From Phoronis australis (Eukaryota > Phoronida > Phoronidae): a DNA stretch of 64,000 nucleotides. Of this stretch, positions 24,801-38,200 are shown piece after piece. The notes under the pieces are model-generated. The model was not told where the DNA came from. It was given only the letters and a program-made list of their open reading frames with translations, and did no database searches. The stretch's first letter is position 1, and each line of letters starts with the position of its first letter. Location: contig NMRA01000381.1 of the NCBI GenBank assembly GCA_002633005.1, forward strand, positions 245,057 to 309,056, in the 5' to 3' direction. The translations under genes were made by a program, and so were the position numbers.

Positions 24801-26081
24801 CATTGTTACGTAGTATTCATGTCCCTGTTACAACCATGTGACACGTGGGTGTGCACTTAGGTCTACATGAGGGCTTCAGAATTAACTCTGAAGTTAGTTA
24901 CAGCTTACATCTTACCTTTTTGTATTTTGAAGATCCTCATAGAATAAAGTTATCAACAAAAGTCAAGTCAAGTCATTTGTATTGTCAATCATCCTTGATT
25001 GTTTGGTGCCACAAGTATCATTTTAGTGGTTTTGTGTAACTTTTGAAAGTGGAGAGTGTGGGGAAAATCAGTCTTTTTGAGGATTTATTTGAATGCTTAA
25101 TTTTTATTCCCTTTTTACTTTAGAATGGATATTTTAGTGTACATCACGATGGCAAATCTCATGGTAGTGGGTCCTCAAACATCAGTATCTAGTGTTTTAT
25201 TAGTTCTAAAGTCCATTACAACAGAGAAACTTCGTTGGCCTAAAAATTGTGTGACATGGTGGCCAACATCACAATTGCACGTGTAAACGACTCCAGAATA
25301 TGTGGCAAGGAAAGTGTTGTTATATTTGATGGCAGTTATTAGCAGTCACAGCAAAGTCAACATAACCAAGTGTTGTCTTGTTACGTACTCTAGTTGACTT
25401 GACTGAACAAATTCTGATGTGGCATACACTTCAGATTGTGTTGTAAATTACTTGTCATGTCTGGTGTCAGTTTGCAGTTTCTAAAAACTCTGGTTTATCA
25501 TTTGCCTGATTTTTATCATCAGGATTATATGGAAATTTCCATGAACTAAAATCATTCTCTGCATATAGTTAGCGGTAAGTTGGTATCTGTGTACTTTGGC
25601 ATTAGAGTGAAAAAATTCTTCACATCTGGGTCATCCTTCTTCAATATATTGTTGGAAATTTCTGGAGACTTCTGTCAAGTCAATAACTAGGATTGACAAC
25701 TTTATGTAATAACTGGGTAGTCAGGAAACAATAGTACCCCCACTGAGTTATACCATTGTAAGCACTTCTTTTCAATTATTATAGGACCATATTGTATACA
25801 GTACAACAATTTCAAAAGAAGTTTGTCTGGATAATGATTTCGAAGCACCAGGTAGCGATAAGTTTCATAACTGATACAACAAAATGCAATGACTTCGATG
25901 TGTGTTAACTGAACCCAGTTTGAAAGTTTCAGTAACTTCTCAGTTTATATCTACACTGCCCTTGTGTTAAGTTCATGTAAGGGCACACTGGATGTTCCCA
26001 TGCAGGCTAACATGAAGCTGCTTGCACAATGCCAGTTGTTAACATTAACAAGTATTTATGCATTGTGTTGAAGGTGTAACC

Positions 26082-26201
26082 ATGAAGTTGGACCTTCAGA
26101 CTGGACTGCCTGAGGCCAGCGCCCTCTATGATCCACAACTAGAAAAGGAGGCTTGTGGAGTGGGTTTTGTTGTGAGCATCGATGGTGTGCCCACTCATCA
26201 G
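26082..26201 (+). CDS. GOGAT exon 1 (start, catalytic cysteine)
   Basis: Encodes residues 1-40, including [18 protein letters not shown] with nucleophile Cys25. ATG 26082 has A at -3 (AACCATGA). The in-frame ATG at 26058 has a poorer context and would add eight residues; an in-frame TAA lies at 26046-26048. Donor GTTAGT at 26202, phase 0. No transit peptide is evident in either form. Confidence 0.9.
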
Positions 26202-29200
26202 GTTAGTACACAATTCTCGAGTTACTTGTCAGTTATATGTGAATCTCTGAAATCTATGTGAAAGAAAATGAAAGCATGTTGTTTTTGGTATTCAGTTAGA
26301 TATGCTGAAAAAGTAAAGATAAATATATACTTACATAGACTGGGTCGTAGGAATCGGGGTGCCTCCCAATAATTTGCAAGAGCTGTGAAACTGGTGATAG
26401 GGGGCAGTCGAGAAAAGAATAACGTGGAAGAGAGCAAACTAGGAGAACATTTGTCCACTACCAGTGTTGCCCTGGTGAGGACATTGTTTTAGGCGGAGCA
26501 GTATTTGCAATATTGACCGTCTAAATGCAGTGAAAATGGGCTATTAATCACACACTTCATAAAATTTAGAGAAACCTTGTTATGTATATGATGTTTAAAT
26601 TCATGAAGACACTGCATTTCATTTTCTCTAGAGTCCCCTCACCAAGAATGGGTAATAGAGTCACCTGTCGCTTTCTTTTCCTTTATTTGTTGAAATTGTA
26701 TATCACTTGGTATTAACTGGGAAACAGACTGAAAAGGGTCCAGAAATTAGCATCAATTTCTGCTGATTTTGTGCTTTGAAATTACACAATCATCCGCACC
26801 ATCCAGTTGGAGAGCGTTCATTGATGACATCCATGGCTACCCATTCACGCAAGGTGGGATGCCCAATGATGTAATCAATCCCCTCTTTTTCCCTGTTTTT
26901 GTGAAATTGTACAACCTATAATAGTAAGAAAGGTCAACTCTTAATGGAATTATCTATCGCTCTTTTCTATTTTTAATGATACAGCCTTTCACGTTTAGGG
27001 TCCCTTTTCAGACCGGCCGGCCCAGAGCTATTGCCCCATTACTCCCTATAAATTGGGCAATGTCAACTGTTCACAAGGGAAGTAGATAACAGTTCACATT
27101 CTGATTGGTAAAAAACATAACATGTTTATGTGAAGCACAACATCATGAAGACTTAAAGCCCTAACAAACTAAAATGTGAGATTGTATGAGGCCCTCTGCT
27201 GTGGGTACAAGTGCCCGTGCGCTTTCTAAGAGGGGTTGCCCGAAGGGAAGACTCTTGTCGTCACCAGTTCCAGCTTCCAGTCCCCACTCTCATCGCCAAT
27301 CACTCAAGTAGCCAAATCTAAAAACTGGCAGAAGTTACGCTAATTTTGAGGTGATTTTTATTATTGAATGCAATTTTTTTTAGTCTAATGAGGGTAATTG
27401 TATTTAAAAGTTGAGTCATTGAGCTATGGCCGTGTTCTAGAACTTTACTTGCCATGTCATTTTAGTTGCTGAGCATGTTCTTGAGCAGTAACGAGCTGTC
27501 AGCTCTTTGCAAGATCAAAATGACTTCTCATCTGTAGTGGTTCAAGCCAATATTGTAGCAGTTAGTGGTCTGTGTCAACAGTTAGAGTTTCTTTGATGGA
27601 ACGCTGGTTTACTATTTTATTCATTTGTCAGATCCTTGAAAATGCTCGCATAATGTTGGAGAGAATGGAGCATCGTGGTGCGTGCAGCTGTGACAATGAC
27701 ACGGGCGATGGCGCTGGCATGATGACGGCTATTCCACATCAATTCTATGCACGCATTCTACAGTAAGTTGGTTACTTTGCACCTTGCAATGTGTAAATTA
27801 GACTTCTATATGGGATTTGTTTTATGAACAATTATATTTTTAATAAATAATACGTTCCTCGACATTTTGATTTAATCACAAAATTATCACCAGACACAAT
27901 ATTGGAAAGAATGACACAAATATGCGTACACTATTACCTGATGTCAAAGTTCATGTCACGACATCACTGTAGCTGAAATTAGATAATTCTGAGGTTCTAT
28001 GTCGAAAACAGATTCTAGAGGTAGAATTCCACTGATGCTTTTGTTTCTCATATTGGATGGCTATCATTTGATGAGAAAGTTTAGTATCGCTTACTAACCT
28101 TAAAAAATGCTTTACCACTTTTGACAAACTTTTTGTGCACCCAGATATTATATGACTGCATATTGCTGTCATTTGTCTGGCCATCCAAGCGTCTGGTGTA
28201 CACTGGTGCATCTCTAAACCCCTTCTGTGATCTCAATGAGTTTTGTTAAATGTGTTCCTATGAAGCTAATGTTTGCCTATTCTTTCTTCATCAGTTCCTT
28301 GATGAATTTTCGTTAAATATGGCAAATAGGTTTTCATTAAGTAGGCAACAAAGCCTTTTTGTTTTCAGTTGGATACAACATAGTTTGCGCCATCTGGTGG
28401 CCATTTCTACAATTTCCAAGTTGATTTTTGGTTTCCTTCTTTATCTGCAAAACTAGGGAAACAGTCATTATGAAAATTGGCAGATGTGAGGAGATTAGGG
28501 CTGACATTAATTCTGGACGGCTCTGGCTACTCTGGCACTCTGTAGTAGCAGGATTATTTGTTTGCATTGGCGACTGTATATCCTAAACCCTTTCACAATC
28601 CTTGTGAAATCTGGCAAGTGTACTTCTATGAAAGTTTTAATGGATGACAACTTTTGGACAGAGCTGACTACTGCTGTGTCTGCTATTGTTACAGAATTTA
28701 GGAAAAAGGTTTCTATTAAGATTATGCTATCCCATTTTTGCTTGGATTCCACATATTCTAAGCCACCCAGTGTCCATTTTTAACTCGTGTTTCTTTGATG
28801 AAGGAGACTATGTGTCGTTAATATTCATCAAACGTTAAAGATTGGGTCAGGATTTTAAAATGGAGGTGCTCAAATTGTGTTTTACCGTCAATTAATTGCA
28901 TAGCCCATTACTTGGTTTTGGTGGGTACTGGAGTGCTCTAGTGTCCAAGCATCTTCCTGGATCTCAGTTTGAGTAAAGGAATCAATATTTGAGTTATAAA
29001 ATGTGGTTACTTTATCGTTTAGGGATGAACTTGGGGTGACATTACCTGCCAAGGGTCTGTATGCTACTGGCATTATATTCATGGACAAGGGAGCCACAGA
29101 GGAGGGGGAACAACGGTTTACCAAAATGGCTGCTGAAAATAATTTACAAGTAAGATCCAGTATGATTGAGTTGAACTGTTAATGGATATCTGTGTGATAA

Positions 29201-32200
29201 CAATTCACTTTTTCACTGCACAGTTGTGTAATCTCCATTGCCAAGTACGCTCAAGTGTGCGGATAAAATGAAAATCTATTTCAACTTAATTAGCTAATTC
29301 AGGCCTACTCAGCAGCTCATCAAAAAATTATGTGCATCTGTCAAAATGTCTGTCCTGCTGCTGGTGTTGTCTCGAGTATGGACAATGCAATCAGTTTTGA
29401 TTTAAAACAATTGGAGCCCAGTTTTAAACTGTTCACTGTATTTTGTCAGTCTCCCTTGTACTTGTTATTGGGATATCCTTCTAGGTTCTCTGCTGGCGCA
29501 CTGTTCCTGTCAATAATTCAGGTGTTGGTCGCCTAGCCCTACAGAGGGAGCCTGCCATGCGACAAGTAAGTGTACCACACTCACAATGCTAAAGTGGCTC
29601 TGTGTTTTGTTGTGCAATAGATGTCTTGACAGTTTTGTAGATCTATTGGAGGACAAATTGATTATATTTGAGTGAAATCTTTTTGAATTTTTTCAATCAA
29701 AAATCTTTTGTTGGTTCCTCGTTTATTTGTGATTTGTAGGGCAATTTCCTCAAACTTTAACAAAAATTGTTGCCAAAGTTGTCATTTTTTTCATTTTTTG
29801 AAAGATCAGTGCATTGTTAAAAATACTCAAAATCTCATCTTATGTTGATGAAAGCTGTTCTATATAAAAGAATGAAAGTTATTTTTTCTGTTTCCTTTAT
29901 TGATATTCACTGTTGCGTCATTTTGTGTTCTAAATTAAAAAAAGGTAGTAGCAACTTCTGTTTTCTGAAAGACTATTAGAAGTGTTCGATTTTGAGATTT
30001 TTTGCAATTAATGTTGAACTAGCTCTCATTTGAATCTTGCAGGTATTTGTGACAAGTAATCTTAAGGAAAATGAATTCAAGAGACAGGTAATTATTACTG
30101 AGTGGAAAGCTTGGAAACTAAATTGATTTTATAAATAACTATTTTTGAGAAATCCTTGGAGTCAAGTCTCCTTTACAGTAAACCGTTAAGTTCTCTTTGC
30201 TGTGTTCCTCTGTGTCATGTGTCAAGTGCAAAAGTAAGTAATTTGTAACCTGATTACACCCCTATTTTGGTTGATACAAATTCTCAATAGGCTGAAAAGA
30301 TGATAAATGATTATCGGTCTGATACTTGCGTGAACGGTTATGTCTTAGCAACCATTTATGTCATATGGTACAAGTCATGTGAATTCATTGAAGTGGTTGA
30401 TGTGAATTTGTAGTCAAAACAAAATATTATGATCAATGATGGCATAGTTATAGTTGGTATATCTATTTGAATACAAACTATAACCACGTGTTCATAATAC
30501 CCCTACTACAAAACTTATTTAACTTGATCTGTAAGTTTTAATTACAAATGAACAACTTTTTGTGACGTTTCAGCAAATACTACTTCTATAATATATGTAG
30601 AATGTACTGATATACAACTAAAAGATGAAAAAATTAGTCTGTTTGATAATGCCAGTGGGTATTTTTATTATTCATTATAGTGAGATTGCATTTGGTCATA
30701 CAGTTTTCCCAATTTGTTATAGGTTATTAAAAATTGATCTCTTATTGATTATTAGATGAGGAAGTATTTAAGTATTTGCCTATAATTATGTAGTTGCCGA
30801 TAGTGAATATCTTGAAGCTGTACCCATTCAGTCCATATTTTTCTTGTTTGTAATCATGTTTTTAAATGTCAAATAAATAAGAGTTGTACTCTCCAAGGAA
30901 ATATGTGATTTTGTATCACTGCATGGAAGTGTTGCAAAATACGAGTCATAATTGCAAAACTAATAGTTCTGTTCCACAATCAGCCGTATTCCAAATATGG
31001 TCACAGTTAGTTCTGTTTCACAATCAGCCGTGTTCCAAATATGGTCACAGCATCTAGTGTACTTTCATTTTACAAAATATGCTTGAAAGAAGCATCGAAT
31101 ATGGTGTATTGAAATTGAAATATGTCGCATGGATAAATAGGGTGACACTTGTCTTACTTCAAAACATGTTATCTGGGCTGTTGTAGAGTAGAGTAAGATG
31201 TGGGGTCAGTCAAGCACTTCTTGTTTTATGGATTCTTGGCAACTGTTGGTGAATTAATCTGGCTTTTGCCCATTAAGAATGGATTTGCATTTGCGTGCTA
31301 GATAATTCTTATTGATCAGCCGTAATCAATGAGCGCTAGATTAGCTGAGGTAGGCTAATGGAATTAGAAAGATTCTGTGCACGTCGTCCATTTTGTCTCT
31401 AACTTACCACTAAGGGTTCTTATGCTGACCTGTTGGCAAGAAGCCATTGACAAAACGAGAACTGACAATTCTGGCCTTCATTGCTGCAATTTTTTATAAG
31501 CAATTTAAAAGAGCCGTTTCTTGAGAAAATCAGGCAGGGGTGTGTTTGGTACAGATTGCAGTTTTTTACCAGTTCAGGAGAAGCCATGACAAAATCCAAA
31601 AGCCTGGATGTTTTCTTTGTTGATCTTGTGTGAAAATAGACTTAAAACAGCCCAATTCATTGAAGTATTTCTGTGAAGTATTGGGAAATGTTCTCTTCGG
31701 GACCTCTTTTGAACTCTCCACAAGTGGAGATAACAATTGACCTTAGGAATTCCATGAAAGCGTGAATAAGCTGGATGGTTTTGAAACCTTGGTTTTCCAA
31801 CTACTCTTCCCCATTAGTTGTATCTGATATCACCAGGGGGAGTTGAATTCCATTGACTGCTTACCTTGTCCCTCAAAACTAGGCACAAGTGGCAGTAAGA
31901 AAAACTTCTGACATACCGTATTTGCCATAACAACTGCCCATGCCCCTATAAGCGCCCCGCCACGCGTTTTCAGACTTTGCTGAAATAAGCGCCCAGTCCA
32001 AGAACGTGTACATGCGAACAATGACGTACCTACAGTCCTAAAACTCGGCTACAGTAACGTTTTCAATTTATCAAAAAAATTTTTGCACGGGTCTTCTAGA
32101 CCACCAGCGGCACTGCTACGTTTGTATTTAGCCGTGACTATACACTTCAAAGTGACGCAGCGCTTCAAAAAGAACGCAACAACGTTGCTACTCTCGCGAC

Positions 32201-35200
32201 GACCGTGTCCTACTATGGTTTGACCTTTCAGTACAGACACATCGACTGTCTCATGAATAAAAATAACTCGGTGTTAAACGCATGTGGCCAGGAAGCGCGC
32301 GCTACATATATGAACCTGTCATCAAAGACATTACTTGGGAACTATCCATTAATGAAACGGGTAGCATAGCATCGGTAAGAAATGAATATTGGCACTAACT
32401 ACCGACAATTTCTAATACTATGAAACATGTTTGTGTTATTTTTGAGATAGATTGTTTGATTAACCATAATTGGTGTTTTTAAGCCGAATATCCGATAAAA
32501 TGACAACTGACAGTGAATGCTTACACACCCTTACACCGAAAAATAACTGTCAGATAGTTACGTACGCATCCAGCTACACGGCGACTAATATGGGCCTTAC
32601 CGAGACAAATGTCCAACGTCTTTAGCACATGAGACCGGCAAGTGCTGAATGAAACACGTTCTGGTTTAGGCCTACTGCTTGTGCAAATTTCTTTAGACAC
32701 AATTAATGCACATCTAGCTCGTTAGATTGCGTGGCTCTGGCCAAAAGACGGTCTCTGCTTTGGCAAATGAACTCTGGTGACACGCACGCGCTCGCTTACT
32801 CACAAACGCAGACAAATTCAAAACAAACGTCACGTGACAACAACATGTGTGTTCGTCCAGACATTTTTCTCGCCATGTTGCCGATCATACATGTAGATGG
32901 CACGATGTCATGCACAGATTTGTACTTAAACCTGCTGTTAATCCAGACTCCACGGGAACTTAAAAAAAATCTTAGAGACGTCAGAAAACTTAATGAAGAT
33001 TTCAGGTAATTTGCTTGAGTTGAAATTAATTTATTCAAGCATTGAAGTCGCTTTATCGAAGACGGCGATTTCGAGGCGAGTTTTCACCCTGGGATTTCAG
33101 CACAATTTTCTGTAAAATGATCGTAATTTAGTAGCAAAGGTTGATAGCAATGCACCACAGTTTTGTTGAAAGTCTTTCATAGATTACAGATACATCACAG
33201 AGCGTAAATTTGATGAATCTTAGCTTCCGATTTCACCCGTTCTGGAGACCGGGTTTCAACTGCCTTGGGTTACAATAAGCGTCCCCCCTGAACCGAACTT
33301 TTCTAATCGCCCTGGGTGGTTATTACGGCGAATACGGTATACGCGCTCAATTGCTAATAAAAATTGTGTGGCTTTGGACATGGATGTTTTGTGACATCGC
33401 TTGAATTTTTGTGGAATTATTGTTTGAGAAAAGGGATTCCATTGAAAACTCCAAGGCCTGATAGATCCGCCACAAGTTAAACAAGGTGTTAGATCAAATT
33501 ACACTCCATTGTAGTTACATTTAATGTGCTTGTTTGGTATTAGCAGTTTGTTCATCTTTTGTAATAACATCAAATGTCAAAATGTAAACAGGTCCAGGGT
33601 ATTAAGGCTGATAGAGGTTGCTGGAAAGGGAAGTTAAAATTTCATTGTATATCTACCTCTCCCTAAAATTGGTGGTGACAAAAAGCAACCTCTATCTAGT
33701 TGTTTAGTTCTACCATATGGATGTTTGCTTAAAATTTCTTTGTCTTTATGTCAATGTCCATGTTTTGGTGGGGTAAGTGTTGACTTTAAGTATATTTAGA
33801 TTATAAATATCCTTCAGTTGCCATTCAAAACAACAAAGACAACCAGTCTACTTGTAACTCAGTCCATTTGTTGTATGTGACTTATAGCTACAGATAAAGA
33901 ATATACATACACATACATGTCAACAAATATTTACTAGCATAAATCTTGCAAACATAATTCTAGAATGTCAGCAATGCCTTTAGGAAAAGACAGTATTTCC
34001 CAATATTTATGACAAAGGTTTGTGAAAAACCAGCTTTTAGTTTTGAGACTATGTGCACACCTTATACAAGTGTACAAGGTTAGGCCAAAAATCATAACTG
34101 GTTCTGGTGTCTGTTTTTGAAACTCTAGTCGGTGTGGTATTTTTGGAGATGTAGGATATTTTTTACTTATTGCTTGTCAAATCACAGTGTTTCAAACCTT
34201 GTTTACCCTTATTTATGCTTTGTGTAGCTTTTCAAAAACACAAAACTTTGGCTGAAATTACTTTGGGTGAACGTTTTTTAGTTGCGAGGGTAGGTCTCAG
34301 AATGAGTCGGGGGGAAAAAAGACCAGAACTAGCGTTGCTTTGTTTGCCCTGATTTGATCTGTACAGATTACATTGAATTAAACCCAACAGAAGTGAATAT
34401 TCAGTCATTCTTTTGTGATATTGACTGTTGTTTTTGTGACATTGTCTGCTTATGCTTCAATACAAAAGCTGTCGCCAGATTTGAAGCCACGCGCTTTTAC
34501 AAGTACAGCTCATCATGCCCAAGTGAACCCTAGACAAAAGTTTTGGACGAGTGAAATCTTGGTGATTCTGGTCACCAAACTATGAGTTAAAGCAAATAAA
34601 CGCTAAAACCAATTATTTGAAACATGTAAGGGCAAACAGCTTGTCTTTGAATAGTAGAACCAGCAGTACAAAATTCTTATCTCACCCTCAAGTTCACTAC
34701 TCTACTGTATAAGTGGAACATTCCCATGGCCCGGTGAGATTATACTAACCTTGCCTATCAAATGGGGCAGACGTGTGGTGGCAGTGCATAACCTGTTGCC
34801 TTCTGTGTCTACATAGTTTAATAAGAAAGGCAGAAAGTATTGAACAATTTAAAATGAAGCCAGTTTTGTGATATTCTAAAACTGGAGAATTGTTTTGGTG
34901 TTCTGTGAATAATATTTATGCAGAATGGGACATTATGATATTTGTCAAATTTTCAAATTAGTAAAAGCTGTTTTGGCATATTAGACCGACACAAATTTTG
35001 TTAATTTCTTTTTATCCCCATGGAAATCCAGATTTAAGTATTTTGTGTGTCGCATTAGATCAAAAATGAATTGTATGGCAGTAGATACGCTTTATAATTT
35101 AAATTCTGCCTGTTTTTCATTGGTAATGACTCTTACACTCATGACTCTTCCAAGTGACTTCACAAGGGTCACATTTGTCTTGCATACTACTAGAGTTAAC

Positions 35201-38200
35201 TAAATCAGCAGAATGGATGGTTTTATAATACACATCGGACTTGATTGCTAGAGGATTTACTTTTATTTGAAGATTTTGTTCAAAAGCTACTCATCTTGTC
35301 AGCAACTCTTATGGAATTGATTTTTGTTCAGCAATCAATGAGTTGTGCTGTGGTTTGACTTTCCAGATTTAGACATAAATAACTTTATCTGACAGTAGAC
35401 AAAACCATTAACATAACCGTTATTGATCGACCAAACTAGTGCGGGGGTGTTTTAATGTGTGCTAGTGTTTTTTTTGTTGTGATCATTTCATGATTATTAA
35501 ACTACTGCTGCATCATCTTTGTTTTGTTCATGTGAAGGCTGAAAGTAATTTAAAAAAATTTTGTTTCTAATGGAACCTATGCAAGTGCATAAATAGTGTC
35601 AAGTGAGTTGATATTTGACAAGGTGTAGAATCTGATGATCAGTTTTGTTAGTGATCAAGTGGGATAATATTCACATTATGTGACAAGCTGGTTTAAAATT
35701 AACGTGGGTGATGTCTAATTTGCCATCTGTCTACCATACTCAAATGTTTGTTACCTTTGAATCTTAATTCAACATTAAAATGGGGGGGATATGTGGTTGC
35801 TAATTTGCATGATTATCTCTGTACTGGGTTAAATGCAATTGATTTCTAAGAAGTTTTATTACTCATCTTGAATTTTAAAGCTCATTGTAGCCAGACTTGA
35901 TTACTGGGCTCATAGTGCTATCTGTCCTGTTGGTTTACTGTTGCCAGTTATCAGTCGGGTATAATTGGCATGAATTGTTATCAGTAGTATAAAAAGAGAA
36001 GTCCATGTAAGACTTATTCTTAGTAGATTCTTCCTAAAACCATCTTTTAAAACTCAGTAAATGCTGCATAGCAGAAATACTCTATAAATATACCATTTGA
36101 TTTGATTTGATTGATTGATTAATTGATTTAACATGCATTGACTACAAAACTGCTAGATTGACGGACAAAAGGCATACAGGCAAAAGTTGGCATGAAGTGA
36201 CAAAAGTATAATCAATGTGTGGTTGGAATGATAAAGTTGTTACTTATTTTCATTGTGGTCTGTTCTTAGAGATCACTATAACATATCCTTGATGTCCATG
36301 TTAGATTCTAGTCTTGCAGCATTGGGGTTTTGATATGTTCACTAAACTTGAAGCAGACCAGTCGTGCGATAAAACTATCAAAACTGGGCACAAAGCCGCG
36401 GTACCACACAAGTTCCTGACACTTAAGTGTGGGGGGGGGGGGATTACTGGGCTAAACTATTGCAGGCCAGTCTGGGTACCAATTAGGTCCCGGTACCGCA
36501 CGAATGGCTGAGAGATTTAGGGGGTGAGTGTGCTCCTTGGATTGTGCATGCAACTGGGCATCCACGAGATCGAGTGTGACACATCTTAAATACAGAAATC
36601 TGACCTATCGGCATGTAAATCGGATGGGACGAGGCCTACATTCTTAAGCCCTGTCCAAAGCATGGCCAGTTATGGTCATGTCTAAAGAAATACTAAAATA
36701 ACCCACTAGAGGGCGCATCTCGCTCAACTCTAGACCCTCTGGCACTCCTGTTACAACATACTTAAGAAAATTTGTTTTTGAAATTTAAAAAATTGTGTCA
36801 AGAAAAGAAGATTTGTGGATGTTAATAGATACACAGCTCAATAGTGTGATCAAAGACTGGTCTCTGTTGGTGTTGTCCCGTTGTTGTTACTCAGCTCAAT
36901 GGTGTGATCAAAGACTGGTCTCTGTTGGTGTTGTCCCGTTGTTGTTACTCAGCTCAATGGTGTGATCAAAGACTGGTCTCTGTTGGTGTTGTCCCATTGT
37001 TGTTACTAAGCTCAATGGTGTGATCAAATATCTGTTGTTGTTTCCCCAACTGGTGCTCTTTGAAGCTCTTACTTTTACTGTTGAATCTCATAATTTACAT
37101 TTGGCTATTAATCTAGTAGCAGTGTAAATTAATTTTGTTACTTTTTAGCTCATGTCTTGATTGGATTTGGAAACAAATTATGAGATGATAATCGAATAGT
37201 AAGGCATAAAAGCCGTTTCAAAATGGATGTAAATTGGGTTTTACTGTTTTTGATATGTCTCTGCTAATAATGTTGTGTTGTTTCTGTAAATCCTTAATCC
37301 CCTGTAGCTATACAGTAATGGCATAATTGTACTTTCTTTGAATATTTAACTCTCCTCTGTAAAGCTGGGAAGGAGGCTATGTTTCCACCTTAGGACATTT
37401 GTAGTCTACACTCCTACACGTGAAGATATGCATTTTGATGAAATGTTCAGTAGAGGCCGGAAATGTGTGAAGGATCAATCTGATAAGTTTTATTAATGAC
37501 CCCCCTTCCTGTTGGCTTCTGCTATAAAACGCGCCAATATTTTATTTAGGTACAAAGTACATTCATGGCGTATGTGTAGGCATGAACGTTTGCATGTGCC
37601 AAAGTGCAACACTATTGAGAGTAGCCCAGTTCGTGGTTCAACTGTTCTTCACTCTTTGAAAAGGGTAATAAATCTTGTCAAAAAATTAACATTGATTCAA
37701 GTCGCTTACTATTATAAAGTCAGTCTGATATTGCTTCTTACTCAGATAAGATTTCTAGGCTTAAGAACATGTGACAGGTAGTTTTATTACATCAGACGAG
37801 CCGTATGAAGGACTGATGACCAGTTGGCTGGAGCAAATTCAACATTTTTGAATTTTCTTCTGTGTATTTGGTTTTAACTTTTATTTAAGTGGTGATTGGA
37901 TAGAACTGGTAATAGGAAATATTAATGTTACGAGGTCACTGAGTGGACTTAAGTCAGGAATTAGGTCTTCTTACATTCTACATTCTACATAACTATTTTT
38001 GTAAAATAATTATACTCACTAGTTATAATCGAAAGCATCTGAGGATATACCTGTAACTGCAGATAAACAATTTGAAAGCAAAATATCACAGGCTGATGAC
38101 TGACTGGCAAATCATTTTTTGATGTTCCAAAGGTTGTAAAGTTAGGGTTATCGTTCAAAACGCTACTAAAATGGTTGCAGAAAAGCATGTGCAATTCTCA

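Larger units (their letters stand above)
16758..26081. other. Intergenic region, second part, and GOGAT upstream sequence
   Basis: No coding gene can be supported over 9.3 kb. It includes a hairpin-rich GC-richer block (about 17,890-18,120), scattered AAATTT- and CCAGGACA-containing inverted repeats (18,170-19,140) and a perfect palindrome at 18767-18801. The GOGAT promoter and any 5' UTR exon must lie here, but I see no convincing TATA box or core promoter. Confidence 0.55.

Noticed and set aside
32731-33009. 92-codon ORF as a host gene in GOGAT intron 5
   Set aside because: It lies inside the TA-flanked transposon, its 3' part recurs in the second copy with indels that break the frame, and it has no motif.
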